Below are positions 52,393 through 61,229 of a stretch of DNA of 64,000 nt, piece by piece. The stretch comes from Bacteroidales bacterium (GTDB lineage Bacteria > Bacteroidota > Bacteroidia > Bacteroidales > UBA932): assembly GCA_017443025.1 (NCBI GenBank), contig JAFSPG010000016.1, positions 1 through 64,000 on the forward strand, given 5' to 3'. How positions within the stretch are numbered: position 1 is the stretch's first letter; each line of letters starts with the position of its first letter. The notes under the pieces are model-generated. The model was not told the origin of the DNA and searched no databases. It was given only the letters and a program-made list of their open reading frames with translations. Position numbers and translations under genes: made by a program.

Positions 52393-52926
52393 ATGAAGAA
52401 TAGTAAATCTGAATCATCCAAATGGCTTGAAGCATATCTTGCTAGGCATACTGGAGTGACTATATATGATATTGACTCCGATGAATATCAGCCGATAAAA
52501 AATTTCACATGGATATGGAATATTTTTGAAAATAAATTCTTCAAGAGGAGGTGTACCGCGAAGGAATTATATGAAGCGGCACATCTAACACTGGATAATA
52601 CAATCGCTGATGAAACCTTCAATTTATTTAAGGATAGATACGCTTCGGATAACAATGTAAATGACAAGTTTAGCTCTTTACTGTTAGATGAAGGATACAA
52701 AGATGGAGTTAAACGAATACTTTGCTCTGATAATCCTACCATTGAAGAAAAGAATAAGGCCTGTAGAATGATAATTCAACGTCTTAGAAATAATCTTTTC
52801 CATGGCAACAAGGAAGTAGGTAATTTGATTAATCAAACTGAATTATTTAAAATTGTAGACAACTATCTGATAAATTTAATTGATACTGTGACTAAACCTA
52901 ATACAGTACCGGCTCAAAGCAATTAA
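52393..52926 (+). CDS. HEPN domain protein (Apea-like)
   Basis: 177 residues from ATG 52393; a TTG at 52387 is also in frame. QRLRNNLFHGNK carries the R-x4-H HEPN motif (R132, H137) followed by G and K as in Apea-like and MAE_28990-like HEPN proteins, which often act as RNases in defence or toxin systems. The N-terminal 120 residues are helical without a recognised domain. No nucleotidyltransferase partner is adjacent. AT-rich; last gene of the island, with a strong terminator after it. Confidence 0.65.
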   Translation: MKNSKSESSKWLEAYLARHTGVTIYDIDSDEYQPIKNFTWIWNIFENKFFKRRCTAKELYEAAHLTLDNTIADETFNLFKDRYASDNNVNDKFSSLLLDEGYKDGVKRILCSDNPTIEEKNKACRMIIQRLRNNLFHGNKEVGNLINQTELFKIVDNYLINLIDTVTKPNTVPAQSN

Positions 52927-52937
52927 TTGATTTTTGA

Positions 52938-52966
52938 AGACGTTCCGCTTGGGACGTCTTTTTTTT
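52938..52966 (+). terminator. Intrinsic terminator after the HEPN gene
   Basis: AGACGTTCC (52938-52946) pairs with GGGACGTCT (52951-52959), 4-nt loop, eight T. Confidence 0.9.
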
Positions 52967-53009
52967 AGATTTCTCGCCTTCGGCCTTATGGCCTTCGCTC
53001 GAAATGACA
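52967..53009 (-). repeat. Dispersed repeat B, copy 2 (inverted)
   Basis: AGATTTCTCGCCTTCGGCC ... TCGCTCGAAATGACA, inverted relative to 48959-49001. It directly abuts the terminator T-tract and lies 11 bp from repeat A copy 3. Confidence 0.7.
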
Positions 53010-53020
53010 GGGGATGGAGT

Positions 53021-53169
53021 GCGTGGGGATGGTGGAGAAGCGGGGAAAAGAGTTTCGAGGGCATTTTTTTCTGCCCGAGAAAACTTTTTCCCGCTTCGCG
53101 AAGGGCTATCTGCGTGAGGACCAAGCCGCCTGCGCGTCACAAAATCGAGGTTTTTGGACGCCGACCCTG
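53021..53169 (-). repeat. Dispersed palindromic repeat A, copy 3 (inverted)
   Basis: 149 bp, the reverse complement of copy 2 with scattered substitutions; same hairpin core and same outer CAGGGT...GTCCAAAAA end. A further fragment with CTGCGCGACACAAA lies at 53231-53244. Between here and recX (53170-53440) I see no gene or other recognisable element. Confidence 0.85.
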
Positions 53170-53444
53170 AAAAATACCCCGGTGCGCGACCGTTCTTGGC
53201 CGATTATGGGCTCCGACCCCTGCTGAAATCTACCTGCGCGACACAAACGCCGCCAAAACGGACGCGCAAGACTGGCGATGCGTCCAAATTTGTCAGTACC
53301 ACAAACCTTTCTCTTCGACTTGGGACTAGACATATGCTACACCATGCCGAAGGCTATCGCCATACCCGACGTGGAGAAGCGGCATCGCAAAGCAAAGCGT
53401 CTGGCCGGGCAGGAGGGTTGTTTGTTTTTCAGAAGGATATTCGC

Positions 53445-53452
53445 TAAATTTG
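53445..53452 (+). promoter_or_regulatory. -7 box for recX
   Basis: TAAATTTG. The leader to ATG 53588 is about 130 nt and almost purely purine (G/A-rich), with no recognised riboswitch. Confidence 0.6.
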
Positions 53453-53587
53453 TTTGCGTGTGGAGATGGGGAAGAGGAAATAGTGCTGGTGGCAAATGGG
53501 ATGGAGAAAGAGACAGGGAAGAGGGTTGGTGAAGGAGATTGCGACGGGGTTGAGGGGAGTGATGGAAAAGCAGATTTGGAAAGAAAT

Positions 53588-54049
53588 ATGACAGAGCAGC
53601 AGAAAAAGGTTTTGGACAGGCTTCAGGCGCAATGTTCCAAGCGGGAATATTGCCGGAGGGATGTGTTTGACAAGGCCCTGAAGGCCTTGGAGGGTGACCG
53701 TGAGGCGGCGGAGGAGGTTGTCGAGGCTCTTGTCGTCGACAAGTTTGTCGACGAGGCCCGTTACGCCGGAGCTTTCGCCCGCGAGAAGGCCCGCCTGCAG
53801 GGCTGGGGCCCCGTTAAAATCTCTGCCGGACTTTTGGCGAAAGGCATCCCGCAGAGTGTAATCCGCGAAGCCCTCGACACCATCAATCCAGAGGAGGCAG
53901 ATGCCAAGATGGAATCCGTCCTTAAGGCAAAATACCGCACCCTTGAAGGCGAGCCGGACGCCAAGCTGAAACTCCTCCGCTTTGCCCTCTCCCGCGGCTA
54001 CAGCTATAATCAGGTCCGCGAATCCGTCGACAGAATCACTAAAGCATGA
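53588..54049 (+). CDS. recX: RecX family regulator
   Basis: 153 residues from ATG 53588 (MTEQQKKVLDRLQAQC). In-frame sequence upstream is purine-rich leader and is rejected. RecX repeats: KREYCRRDVFDKAL, VDKFVDEARYAGAFAREKARLQGWGPVKI, GIPQSVIREAL and KLLRFALSRGYSYNQVRES. RecX binds RecA filaments and inhibits recombination; it is not linked to recA here (10 kb away). Its stop overlaps the start of the next gene (ATGA). Confidence 0.88.
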   Translation: MTEQQKKVLDRLQAQCSKREYCRRDVFDKALKALEGDREAAEEVVEALVVDKFVDEARYAGAFAREKARLQGWGPVKISAGLLAKGIPQSVIREALDTINPEEADAKMESVLKAKYRTLEGEPDAKLKLLRFALSRGYSYNQVRESVDRITKA

Positions 54050-57000
54050 GAAGATATCTGTTTATCATAGGCCTGTGCCTGGCCATGCTAACCTCCTGCC
54101 GTCAGGATTTGACGGTGAGCTCGCCGGATGGGAGCATCAAGGTGGCGCTTTCTGTCGAGGGAGGCAGGCTGGGATATTCCGTTTCAGTCGATTCGTCGGC
54201 CTTCATCCTGAATTCCCCGCTCGGGCTGGAGGCTGAAAGGTTCAATCTGGCCGGGGATTTTGCCGTTGTTGGCATAAGAAAATGTTCGCACGACGAAAGC
54301 TGGACAATGCCCTGGGGCGAGAACAAGGATATACGCGACTCCCATAATGAACTCGAGGCTACTTTCAAGAATAAGGATGATGTCAGCGTGACCGTAAGGG
54401 TAAGGGCCTTCGACGATGGCATAGGTTTCCGTTACGAGTATGAAGTGCCCGCCGACTCTGTAAAGATTACGGATGAGAAAACCGGCTTCCGCTTTGCCCA
54501 GGACGGCACTTCGTGGTCGATTCCCGCAAACTTTGGAACCTATGAACTGCTATACCGGACGATGCCTGTTTCGGAGGTGGACAATGCCAATACTCCTTTT
54601 ACGGTCAAGACTTCAGAGGGCCTCTATGCCAGCATCCACGAGGCAGCCCTGTATGATTATCCCGAAATGACTCTCGTAAAGGATGGTGACCTGAGCTTCA
54701 AGGCTGATTTGGCCCCCTGGCCCGACGGGCTCAAAGCCCGCGAGGCCGGGAAATTCAAAACCCCCTGGAGAGTTATACTGATAGGACGCAAAGCCGTCGA
54801 CCTTGTAAATTCAAACCTCATACTCAATCTCAACGAGCCCTGCGCCATCGAAGACGTCTCGTGGATAAAGCCGATGAAATACGTCGGGGTATGGTGGGGA
54901 ATGCACCTTGGAGTAGAGTCCTGGTACGACGACGGCCGCCATGGTGCCACCACCGCCAATGCCCTGAAATACATTGATTTCGCGGCGGCTAATAATATTG
55001 ACGGAGTCCTTTTCGAGGGCTGGAACAGCGGCTGGGATACCTGGGGCAGCGCCCTTAAGAATGAATTCGATTTTACCAGCCCGGCAGCAGATTTCGACTT
55101 TGAGAAAGTCACTTCCTATGCCCGCGAAAAGGGTGTATCATATATCCTGCATCACGAAACAGGAGGAAAGATAGCCAATTACGAAAGGCAGCTCGACACG
55201 GCCCTTGACTGGGCTTCAGCCCACGGGATTCACGCCCTGAAGACCGGCTATGCAGGCTCCGTCCCCGGAGGGCACGGCCATCACGGCCAGTATATGGTCC
55301 GCCATTATCAGAAAGTACTCGAAGCCGCTGCTGCCCGGCAGATAATGGTAGACGCCCACGAGCCAATCAAGGCCACGGGAATACGTCGCACCTGGCCTAA
55401 CTTTATGTGCCGCGAAGGCGCCAGAGGAATGGAATGGAACGCCTGGAGCGCAGGCAATCCTCCCGAGCACCAGACCATCCTTCCGTTTACCCGCCTCCTC
55501 GGCGGTCCGATGGATTATACTCCCGGAGTGTTCGATATAGAATATCGCTCCATAAGGAAGAATCCAATGCTCAAGGCCTGGAACGGCCGTCCGGCAACTA
55601 AATGCCGCTGCCATACGACGCTTGCAAAGCAGATTGCCGACTGGGTGGTGCTCTACAGCCCTATGCAGATGGCCTGTGACCTTATCGAAAACTATAAAGG
55701 ACATCCCGCCTTCCAGTTTTTCCGCGACTTTAACGCCGACTGCGACTGGTCAGAAGCCCTTCAGGGAGAAGTAGGGGATTACATCGTAGTAGCCCGACGT
55801 GCAGGCGATACCTTCTTCCTTGGCGCCGTCGCAGATGAAAATGCGCGAAGGCTTGAGCAGCCGCTTTCCTTCCTGCCTGAAGGAATAAAATACGAGGCCA
55901 CAATCTATGCCGACGGCCCGAAGGCATCGTTCGAGAAGAATCCGTATTCATACGAAATACTCCATCGCACTCTGACAGCGAAAGATACTTTGGCGATGAG
56001 CCTTGCCACATCCGGCGGCTGTGCAGTGGTTTTCAAGCCGATAGTCGACTGGACTGTTCCGGAGATGAAAGATATTCCGGCCGGGAGTTTTACTATGGGC
56101 AGTGCCGGCGAAGGATATGATTTCGACGAGGCTCCGCTGCACGAGGTCTCCGTTTCGGCTTTCCGAATGAGTGCATGCGAGATCACAAATGCCCAGTTCG
56201 AAGAATTCTGCCCTCAGCACAAGGCTCTTCGCGGCAGCGAGTTCGAGCTCTCGACTGGAGATAACGAAGCGGCGGTTTATGTGTCGTGGCACGATGCCGA
56301 CGCTTATTGCCGCTGGCTCTCCGGCAGGACAGGACGGCATTTCCGCCTGCCTACCGAGGCCGAGTGGGAGTACGCCTGCAGGGCCGGTACTCTTACACCT
56401 TACAGCAGCGGCGATGCTCTTCCTGAAGGCTCGGCGCGAAACCAGCAGACAGAGCGCAATCTAAAGACGGTATCTCTTGAAGTCGGTAAATCCCAGCCGA
56501 ATCAGTGGGGTCTTTACGATATGCACGGCAACGTCGAGGAATGGTGCTTTGACTATTACGGCCTGTACGGCCCTGCCGCGCAAAGCGATCCTTCAGGCCC
56601 TTCGGAAGGCGAATTTATGGTAACGCGAGGCGGAAGCCACAACACTCCTGCGGAGTTCTTGCGCAGCGCAAACCGCAGTGCGGCCCTTCCTGAGGACGCC
56701 CACAGCCAGATAGGGTTTAGAATCGTGGAGTCGGATATCATTCTGGAGCATTCTCAGCAGAAGCCTTCCCAAAAGACATCTAAAGACAAAAAATACAAAT
56801 GGGCCAAGCCTTCGGAAGAACCATTGTTCGCCGAACCTCAGCCTTATGTGCTTCCTCCCGTGGACGGTACTCCGTTCTATCATCACAACCATCAGCCTGC
56901 CGTTACCTGGTGCGACAACGGCGACCTTCTGGCAATCTGGTTCAGCTGCGACGCCGAAAGCGGCCGCGAGATGGTAGTGCTCGGCTCCCGCTTCTCCAAG

Positions 57001-59352
57001 GGCAAATGGTCACCCGCAACGCTCTTTTACAAGGTCCCGGACAGGAATATGACCGGCAGCTCCCTTATAAGGCTTCAGGATGGAGAACTACTTCATATCA
57101 ATGGGGTAGGGAATTCCGGCGATTGGCAGAATCTTGCATTGACAGTGCGCTGCAGCAGAGATAACGGAAAGACCTGGAGCCGTGGCAGGCAGGTCAGCGG
57201 ACACGCCAAGAGGCATCAGGTGATAGCCGGAGGAATACTGCTCGATGACGGCACGATAGTGCAGCCGTGCGACGCCGGCCCGGAGGGCCACGACGGCACG
57301 GCGCTGATGCTGAGCCGCGACGGCGGACATTCCTGGCTGGATGCCGCCGAAGGGCTTTCTGCCGATGCTATTCAGGGTATGACGGAAATTGCCGCAGGGC
57401 TGACTTCTCCCGTCATTGCTGGCATTCACGCCGGCGTCGTGGAGCTTAATGACGGCTCCTTGCTTGCGCTGGGAAGGGGTAATGCCGTTCGCGGGGCCGA
57501 CGGAAAACTGCATATGCCGATGAGTATTTCCCGAGACAACGGCCGCTCCTGGCGCATCACGCCCAGCCCCTTCCCTACTATTGACGGAGGTCAGCGGCTG
57601 GTTCTCCGTCGCCTGAACGAAGGCCCGCTGATGCTCGTCAGCTTCACCGACCACCAGGAGCGCTCTGCCGAGAAAGGCCTCGACTTCGAGGACGGCAAAG
57701 GATACGGCGTTTTCGTGGCCCTGTCGTATGACGAGGGCCGGACCTGGCCGGTCCGCAAGCTCCTCTCCGACGGCCGGTCCCGCCCTCTTGACGGCGGAGC
57801 CTGGACTGGCGAATTCGAGATGGATGCCCATCACGCCGAGCCCAAGGGCTATTTCGCTGCAACCCAGACGCCTGACGGCATCATCCACATACTCTCCAGC
57901 CGCCTGCATTACCGCATCAATTTGCCCTGGATTTTGGCTCCGCATGGCGGAAAATCATTATATTTGCATCCTCTTAAGGAATCCGTCCAGAAAGAAAATA
58001 TTAACATTTCAGATAACATGATCAAGATTAATCTTAAAGGTTGCTCCTCCTTTGTATCAGACGAGCTGTACAAAACCTACGTAAACAAGGCCCTCAAGGC
58101 CTTCGACGTCCTCGACGGCGAGCAGGGTGCCGGAAACGATTTCCTCGGATGGAAACATCTCCCCAGCGAAACCCCCGAATCCCTCATCGGTGAATTCGAG
58201 GCTATCCGCGACGACTGGAAAGCCAAAGGCGTTAACCTTGTAATCGTAATCGGCATCGGCGGCTCCTACCTCGGAGCACGCTGCGCCATCGAGGCCCTTT
58301 CCCGCAATTTCAACCAGCTTCGCAAGGGCCCCAAGACCGCCCCGGACGTGGTCTTCGCAGGGAACAATCTTTCAGAAGAATATCTTGCCGACCTCATGGA
58401 TCTTGCAGCTGAGCGCAATACTGCCTGCATCGTCATTTCCAAGAGCGGCACCACCACTGAGCCTGCAGTTGCCTTCCGTATCGTCAAGGCCTTTATCGAA
58501 AAGAATTATAAGGATGCTTCGGAGCGTATCGTAGCCATTACCGATGCAAAGAAAGGTGCTCTCAAGACTCTTTCCACCCAGGAAGGTTACCGTACCTTCA
58601 TCGTCCCCGACAACGTAGGAGGCCGTTTCTCCGTCCTTACTCCTGTAGGCCTTCTCCCTATCCTCGTGGCAGGCTTCGACATCCGCGCCATGCTTGAAGG
58701 TGCCGCCGAGATGGAAAAGGCCCTTGCCGTGCGCAGCGAAGAGAACGTGGCAGTCAAGTACGCCGCCATCAGGAATCTCCTGTACAGCGAGCTCGGAAAG
58801 AAGGTCGAGATTATGGTTACCTACAACCCCAAGCTTCAGTATCTCGGAGAATGGTGGAAGCAGCTTTACGGTGAATCCGAAGGCAAGGACGGCAAGGGAA
58901 TCTTCCCCGCAAGCGTCAATAACACCGCCGACCTTCACTCCATGGGCCAGTTCATCCAGGAAGGCGAAAGGGTGATGTTCGAGACCGTCATCAACGTTGA
59001 GAACGCCCTTCGCAGCGTCGTAATCGGCTCTGACGAGCAGAACCTCGACCAGCTCAACTTCCTTGCAGGAAAGCACGTCGAGTACTGCGGCTCGATGGCC
59101 CGTCTCGGTACCGTCCTCGCCCATATCGACGGCGGCGTTCCCCAGATTGAGATATCGATGAAGCAAATCGACGAGAAATCCCTCGGCGAAGTATTCTACT
59201 TCTTCGAGTTCGCCTGCGGCGTCAGCGCCTATCTCCTTGGAGTCAATCCTTTCAATCAGCCCGGAGTCGAGGCTTACAAGAAGAACATGTTCGCCCTATT
59301 GGAAAAGCCAGGGTATGAAGCTCAAACCCAGGCTCTTCGCGAAAGACTGTAA
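54046..59352 (+). CDS. GH97 - formylglycine-enzyme-like - sialidase multidomain lipoprotein, open in frame into Pgi
   Basis: 1768 codons without a stop. Lipobox LTSC (C18). GH97 at about 20-660: KTGYAG at 399-404 has glycine where retaining members have the nucleophile Asp, and DAHEPIK with E439 follows, so the inverting SusB-like alpha-glucosidase subtype is likely. FGE-sulfatase/SUMF1-like domain at about 666-900 (PAGSFTMGS, RLPTEAEWEYACRAG, GNVEEWCFD, TRGGSH). Six-bladed sialidase-like domain at about 925-1300 with four Asp boxes (SRDNGKTW 1037, SRDGGHSW 1090, SRDNGRSW 1162, SYDEGRTW 1227). From residue 1325 the frame is complete Pgi. A promoter at 57959-57966 indicates that pgi is expressed on its own; the upstream gene seems to have lost its stop, or carries a frame error near 57960. 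An exported Pgi fusion is unlikely. Confidence 0.75.
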   Translation: MRRYLFIIGLCLAMLTSCRQDLTVSSPDGSIKVALSVEGGRLGYSVSVDSSAFILNSPLGLEAERFNLAGDFAVVGIRKCSHDESWTMPWGENKDIRDSHNELEATFKNKDDVSVTVRVRAFDDGIGFRYEYEVPADSVKITDEKTGFRFAQDGTSWSIPANFGTYELLYRTMPVSEVDNANTPFTVKTSEGLYASIHEAALYDYPEMTLVKDGDLSFKADLAPWPDGLKAREAGKFKTPWRVILIGRKAVDLVNSNLILNLNEPCAIEDVSWIKPMKYVGVWWGMHLGVESWYDDGRHGATTANALKYIDFAAANNIDGVLFEGWNSGWDTWGSALKNEFDFTSPAADFDFEKVTSYAREKGVSYILHHETGGKIANYERQLDTALDWASAHGIHALKTGYAGSVPGGHGHHGQYMVRHYQKVLEAAAARQIMVDAHEPIKATGIRRTWPNFMCREGARGMEWNAWSAGNPPEHQTILPFTRLLGGPMDYTPGVFDIEYRSIRKNPMLKAWNGRPATKCRCHTTLAKQIADWVVLYSPMQMACDLIENYKGHPAFQFFRDFNADCDWSEALQGEVGDYIVVARRAGDTFFLGAVADENARRLEQPLSFLPEGIKYEATIYADGPKASFEKNPYSYEILHRTLTAKDTLAMSLATSGGCAVVFKPIVDWTVPEMKDIPAGSFTMGSAGEGYDFDEAPLHEVSVSAFRMSACEITNAQFEEFCPQHKALRGSEFELSTGDNEAAVYVSWHDADAYCRWLSGRTGRHFRLPTEAEWEYACRAGTLTPYSSGDALPEGSARNQQTERNLKTVSLEVGKSQPNQWGLYDMHGNVEEWCFDYYGLYGPAAQSDPSGPSEGEFMVTRGGSHNTPAEFLRSANRSAALPEDAHSQIGFRIVESDIILEHSQQKPSQKTSKDKKYKWAKPSEEPLFAEPQPYVLPPVDGTPFYHHNHQPAVTWCDNGDLLAIWFSCDAESGREMVVLGSRFSKGKWSPATLFYKVPDRNMTGSSLIRLQDGELLHINGVGNSGDWQNLALTVRCSRDNGKTWSRGRQVSGHAKRHQVIAGGILLDDGTIVQPCDAGPEGHDGTALMLSRDGGHSWLDAAEGLSADAIQGMTEIAAGLTSPVIAGIHAGVVELNDGSLLALGRGNAVRGADGKLHMPMSISRDNGRSWRITPSPFPTIDGGQRLVLRRLNEGPLMLVSFTDHQERSAEKGLDFEDGKGYGVFVALSYDEGRTWPVRKLLSDGRSRPLDGGAWTGEFEMDAHHAEPKGYFAATQTPDGIIHILSSRLHYRINLPWILAPHGGKSLYLHPLKESVQKENINISDNMIKINLKGCSSFVSDELYKTYVNKALKAFDVLDGEQGAGNDFLGWKHLPSETPESLIGEFEAIRDDWKAKGVNLVIVIGIGGSYLGARCAIEALSRNFNQLRKGPKTAPDVVFAGNNLSEEYLADLMDLAAERNTACIVISKSGTTTEPAVAFRIVKAFIEKNYKDASERIVAITDAKKGALKTLSTQEGYRTFIVPDNVGGRFSVLTPVGLLPILVAGFDIRAMLEGAAEMEKALAVRSEENVAVKYAAIRNLLYSELGKKVEIMVTYNPKLQYLGEWWKQLYGESEGKDGKGIFPASVNNTADLHSMGQFIQEGERVMFETVINVENALRSVVIGSDEQNLDQLNFLAGKHVEYCGSMARLGTVLAHIDGGVPQIEISMKQIDEKSLGEVFYFFEFACGVSAYLLGVNPFNQPGVEAYKKNMFALLEKPGYEAQTQALRERL
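57959..57966 (+). promoter_or_regulatory. -7 box for pgi
   Basis: TATATTTG, about 52 nt before ATG 58018, inside the open frame of the preceding gene. Confidence 0.6.
58018..59352 (+). CDS. pgi: Glucose-6-phosphate isomerase
   Basis: 444 residues from ATG 58018, the usual length for the short Bacteroidota/Firmicutes type. VIVIGIGGSYLGARCAIEAL (phosphosugar loop), ISKSGTTTEPAVAFR, GGRFSVLTPVGLLP and LGEWWKQLYGESEGKDGKG (with the catalytic glutamate) are present, as is the C-terminal QPGVEAYKK with the catalytic lysine. Interconverts glucose-6-phosphate and fructose-6-phosphate. Standalone length and its own promoter argue that the in-frame link to the GH97-sialidase gene is accidental. Confidence 0.95.
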   Translation: MIKINLKGCSSFVSDELYKTYVNKALKAFDVLDGEQGAGNDFLGWKHLPSETPESLIGEFEAIRDDWKAKGVNLVIVIGIGGSYLGARCAIEALSRNFNQLRKGPKTAPDVVFAGNNLSEEYLADLMDLAAERNTACIVISKSGTTTEPAVAFRIVKAFIEKNYKDASERIVAITDAKKGALKTLSTQEGYRTFIVPDNVGGRFSVLTPVGLLPILVAGFDIRAMLEGAAEMEKALAVRSEENVAVKYAAIRNLLYSELGKKVEIMVTYNPKLQYLGEWWKQLYGESEGKDGKGIFPASVNNTADLHSMGQFIQEGERVMFETVINVENALRSVVIGSDEQNLDQLNFLAGKHVEYCGSMARLGTVLAHIDGGVPQIEISMKQIDEKSLGEVFYFFEFACGVSAYLLGVNPFNQPGVEAYKKNMFALLEKPGYEAQTQALRERL

Positions 59353-59364
59353 GTCAATAAGGAT

Positions 59365-61140
59365 TTAGTCCGATAATACCATCTGGTAAGGCATTCTTGC
59401 AAAGAATCTTTCTTTCGAGGATGCCTTCCATGTTTTAAGTGCGATTCCGAGGGGCGCCAGAGGCGTGCCGGCAAGGACGTCGCTCTCGTCGGGAGTAAGG
59501 TTGATGGAGCTTAGAAGCTGGTCAAGAACCGACAGCTCAACATCTCCATAAGTGCGGACTCTCCAATGGGCAAGGTCGGCGTCGCCGGCAGCAATCGCGG
59601 CATACTGAATGGCGTCGTCAAGAGTTCCGATTTCATCGACAAGCTTTAGCCCGAGGGCATCGTCGCCTGTCCAGACACGGCCCTGCGCAATGCCGTCGAC
59701 GTATGAAGGAGTAAGGTCGCGGCCGGAGGAAACATTCTCTACGAACTTGTCATAGATATCGTCAATCTGAATCTGCAGCGAGGCCTTGCTCTCAGCGTCG
59801 AGCGGAGCGAAGAGATTGGCGGCGTGCGGGGCTGAGCTGACAGTAACGATATTGACGCTCAGTTTATCCCTGAGGGCCTTGCTAACGTCTGGAATCATTG
59901 CAAATACGCCGATGGAGCCGGTAAGGGTGGTCCTGTCGGAGAAAATGTAGTCGCAGTTGCTGGAAATCCAGTATCCGCCGGAGGCGGCATAATCGCCATA
60001 GGATGCGATGACTGGCTTGACCTCCTTGAGAAGTTTGATTTCGGAGAGAATCTTGTCTGATGCAAGGACGCTGCCGCCGGGAGATGAAACCCTGAGGACG
60101 ACAGCCTTGACATTGTCATTCTCGCGGAGGCGGGCGATATTGGTGGCAAAGCGGTCGCCGGCGATATTGAGATCGTCAATACCTTCGACGATTTCACCTT
60201 CGGCCACAAGTACCGCAATCTGATTTCTGGCGAATTCGGGAACAATTTTCTTGTGGGCGGCAATGTAGTCGGGAAGGTCAACGAAGGTAACCTGGTCGAA
60301 TGAATCTTTCTGGTCGAGGGTGGTGAGGCGATGCTTGAGATCTTCACGGCTGAAGAGAGCGTCAGCCAGGCCGTTATCGACCATATCCTGGCAGGTGTTG
60401 AGTTTCAGTTCGTTGACGCAGGCCATGAATTTTTTCTTGCTAACGAAGCGGCTTTCTTCAATTCCTTCAGCAATGGTATTCCAAATGGAGTTTATCATTT
60501 CTTCGGTCTGCTCCAGATTTTCCTTGCTGGGCGCGCCTTTAATGAACATTTCTCCGGCTGATTTGTACTTTCCGTGACGAATCAGCTGGGCGTTGATGCC
60601 AAGTTTTTTCAGGAGGTCTCCCACAAAAATCATCTGGGTGGTGACTCCGGAAATCTGAGGTCCGGCTCCCGTGTTGGAGCTTAGATAGACTTTATCGGCC
60701 GCCGATGCCAGGTAGTAACTGCCAAGCGAGGGGAATTCATTGAAAGCGATGACAGCCTTTCCGCTGACACGGAATTTGTAGATGGCCTGACGCAACTCCT
60801 CTACCTGGGCGATGCCGGCCGCCAGACCATCGGTTTTAAGGAAGAGGAAATCGATGTTCGGGTCTGTGGCGGCATGCTTGAGGGCATTTGTTATATCGAT
60901 GAGCGTCTCCGTAGGAAGGGCGGAGCCTTGAAGAAATGACTGCAGGTCAGTTGATTTGGGACTCTCGACGACGGCAAATTTTGAAAAGTCGATTCGCAGG
61001 ATGCCGCTGCCCGGCTTTTCTACGTCAGAGGCCAGTGAAACCAGTCCTCCCACGATGGTAATCATAAAGAAGAAAGTGATGAGACTGGCAAGGATGCAAC
61101 CGCACAGAGCGGCGAGCATCATTTTGAAAAACTGCTTCAT
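59365..61140 (-). CDS. sppA: Signal peptide peptidase SppA, 67K type
   Basis: 591 residues. One N-terminal membrane helix (about 7-38), then two tandem S49 domains. Catalytic lysine expected in [12 protein letters not shown] (first domain) and nucleophile serine in [14 protein letters not shown] (second domain); [10 protein letters not shown] is the conserved oxyanion region. Degrades cleaved signal peptides in the inner membrane. Convergent with pgi (12 bp) and divergent from hisS. Confidence 0.95.
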   Translation of the reverse strand: MKQFFKMMLAALCGCILASLITFFFMITIVGGLVSLASDVEKPGSGILRIDFSKFAVVESPKSTDLQSFLQGSALPTETLIDITNALKHAATDPNIDFLFLKTDGLAAGIAQVEELRQAIYKFRVSGKAVIAFNEFPSLGSYYLASAADKVYLSSNTGAGPQISGVTTQMIFVGDLLKKLGINAQLIRHGKYKSAGEMFIKGAPSKENLEQTEEMINSIWNTIAEGIEESRFVSKKKFMACVNELKLNTCQDMVDNGLADALFSREDLKHRLTTLDQKDSFDQVTFVDLPDYIAAHKKIVPEFARNQIAVLVAEGEIVEGIDDLNIAGDRFATNIARLRENDNVKAVVLRVSSPGGSVLASDKILSEIKLLKEVKPVIASYGDYAASGGYWISSNCDYIFSDRTTLTGSIGVFAMIPDVSKALRDKLSVNIVTVSSAPHAANLFAPLDAESKASLQIQIDDIYDKFVENVSSGRDLTPSYVDGIAQGRVWTGDDALGLKLVDEIGTLDDAIQYAAIAAGDADLAHWRVRTYGDVELSVLDQLLSSINLTPDESDVLAGTPLAPLGIALKTWKASSKERFFARMPYQMVLSD

Positions 61141-61170
61141 ATTGTTTCCTTTGGATAAATTGCTTGGTCA

Positions 61171-61178
61171 CAAATATA
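61171..61178 (-). promoter_or_regulatory. -7 box for sppA
   Basis: Minus-strand TATATTTG, about 30 nt upstream of ATG 61140. The opposing hisS box is 20 bp away. Confidence 0.65.
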
Positions 61179-61198
61179 ATTTATTTTTTGGAAAATGT

Positions 61199-61206
61199 TA
61201 TCTTTG
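61199..61206 (+). promoter_or_regulatory. -7 box for hisS
   Basis: TATCTTTG, 23 nt before ATG 61230; it excludes the in-frame TTG at 61164 as a start. Confidence 0.7.
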
Positions 61207-61229
61207 CGAAATCAGTAAAAGAACGATAT

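Larger units (their letters stand above)
48752..53169. mobile_element. Putative accessory island bounded by inverted A+B repeats
   Basis: Composite repeat A-B (48752-49001) on the left and B-A (52967-53169) on the right in opposite orientation enclose an AT-rich block with a structured RNA, a small unknown gene, a giant Ig-repeat lipoprotein and a HEPN protein. Flanks are GC-richer. No transposase or integrase is inside, and no target duplication was recognised, so mobility is inference. The Rpn-type nuclease at 40640 lies near copy 1 of the repeat, outside. Confidence 0.35.

Noticed and set aside
49054-52926. Retron or complete diversity-generating retroelement in the island
   Set aside because: No reverse transcriptase (no YxDD frame) and no template repeat in the window; only the possible target domain is supported.
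54046-59352. Genuine exported GH97-sialidase-Pgi fusion enzyme
   Set aside because: Pgi acts in the cytosol, has its standard length and start here and its own promoter; loss of the upstream stop is the simpler reading.
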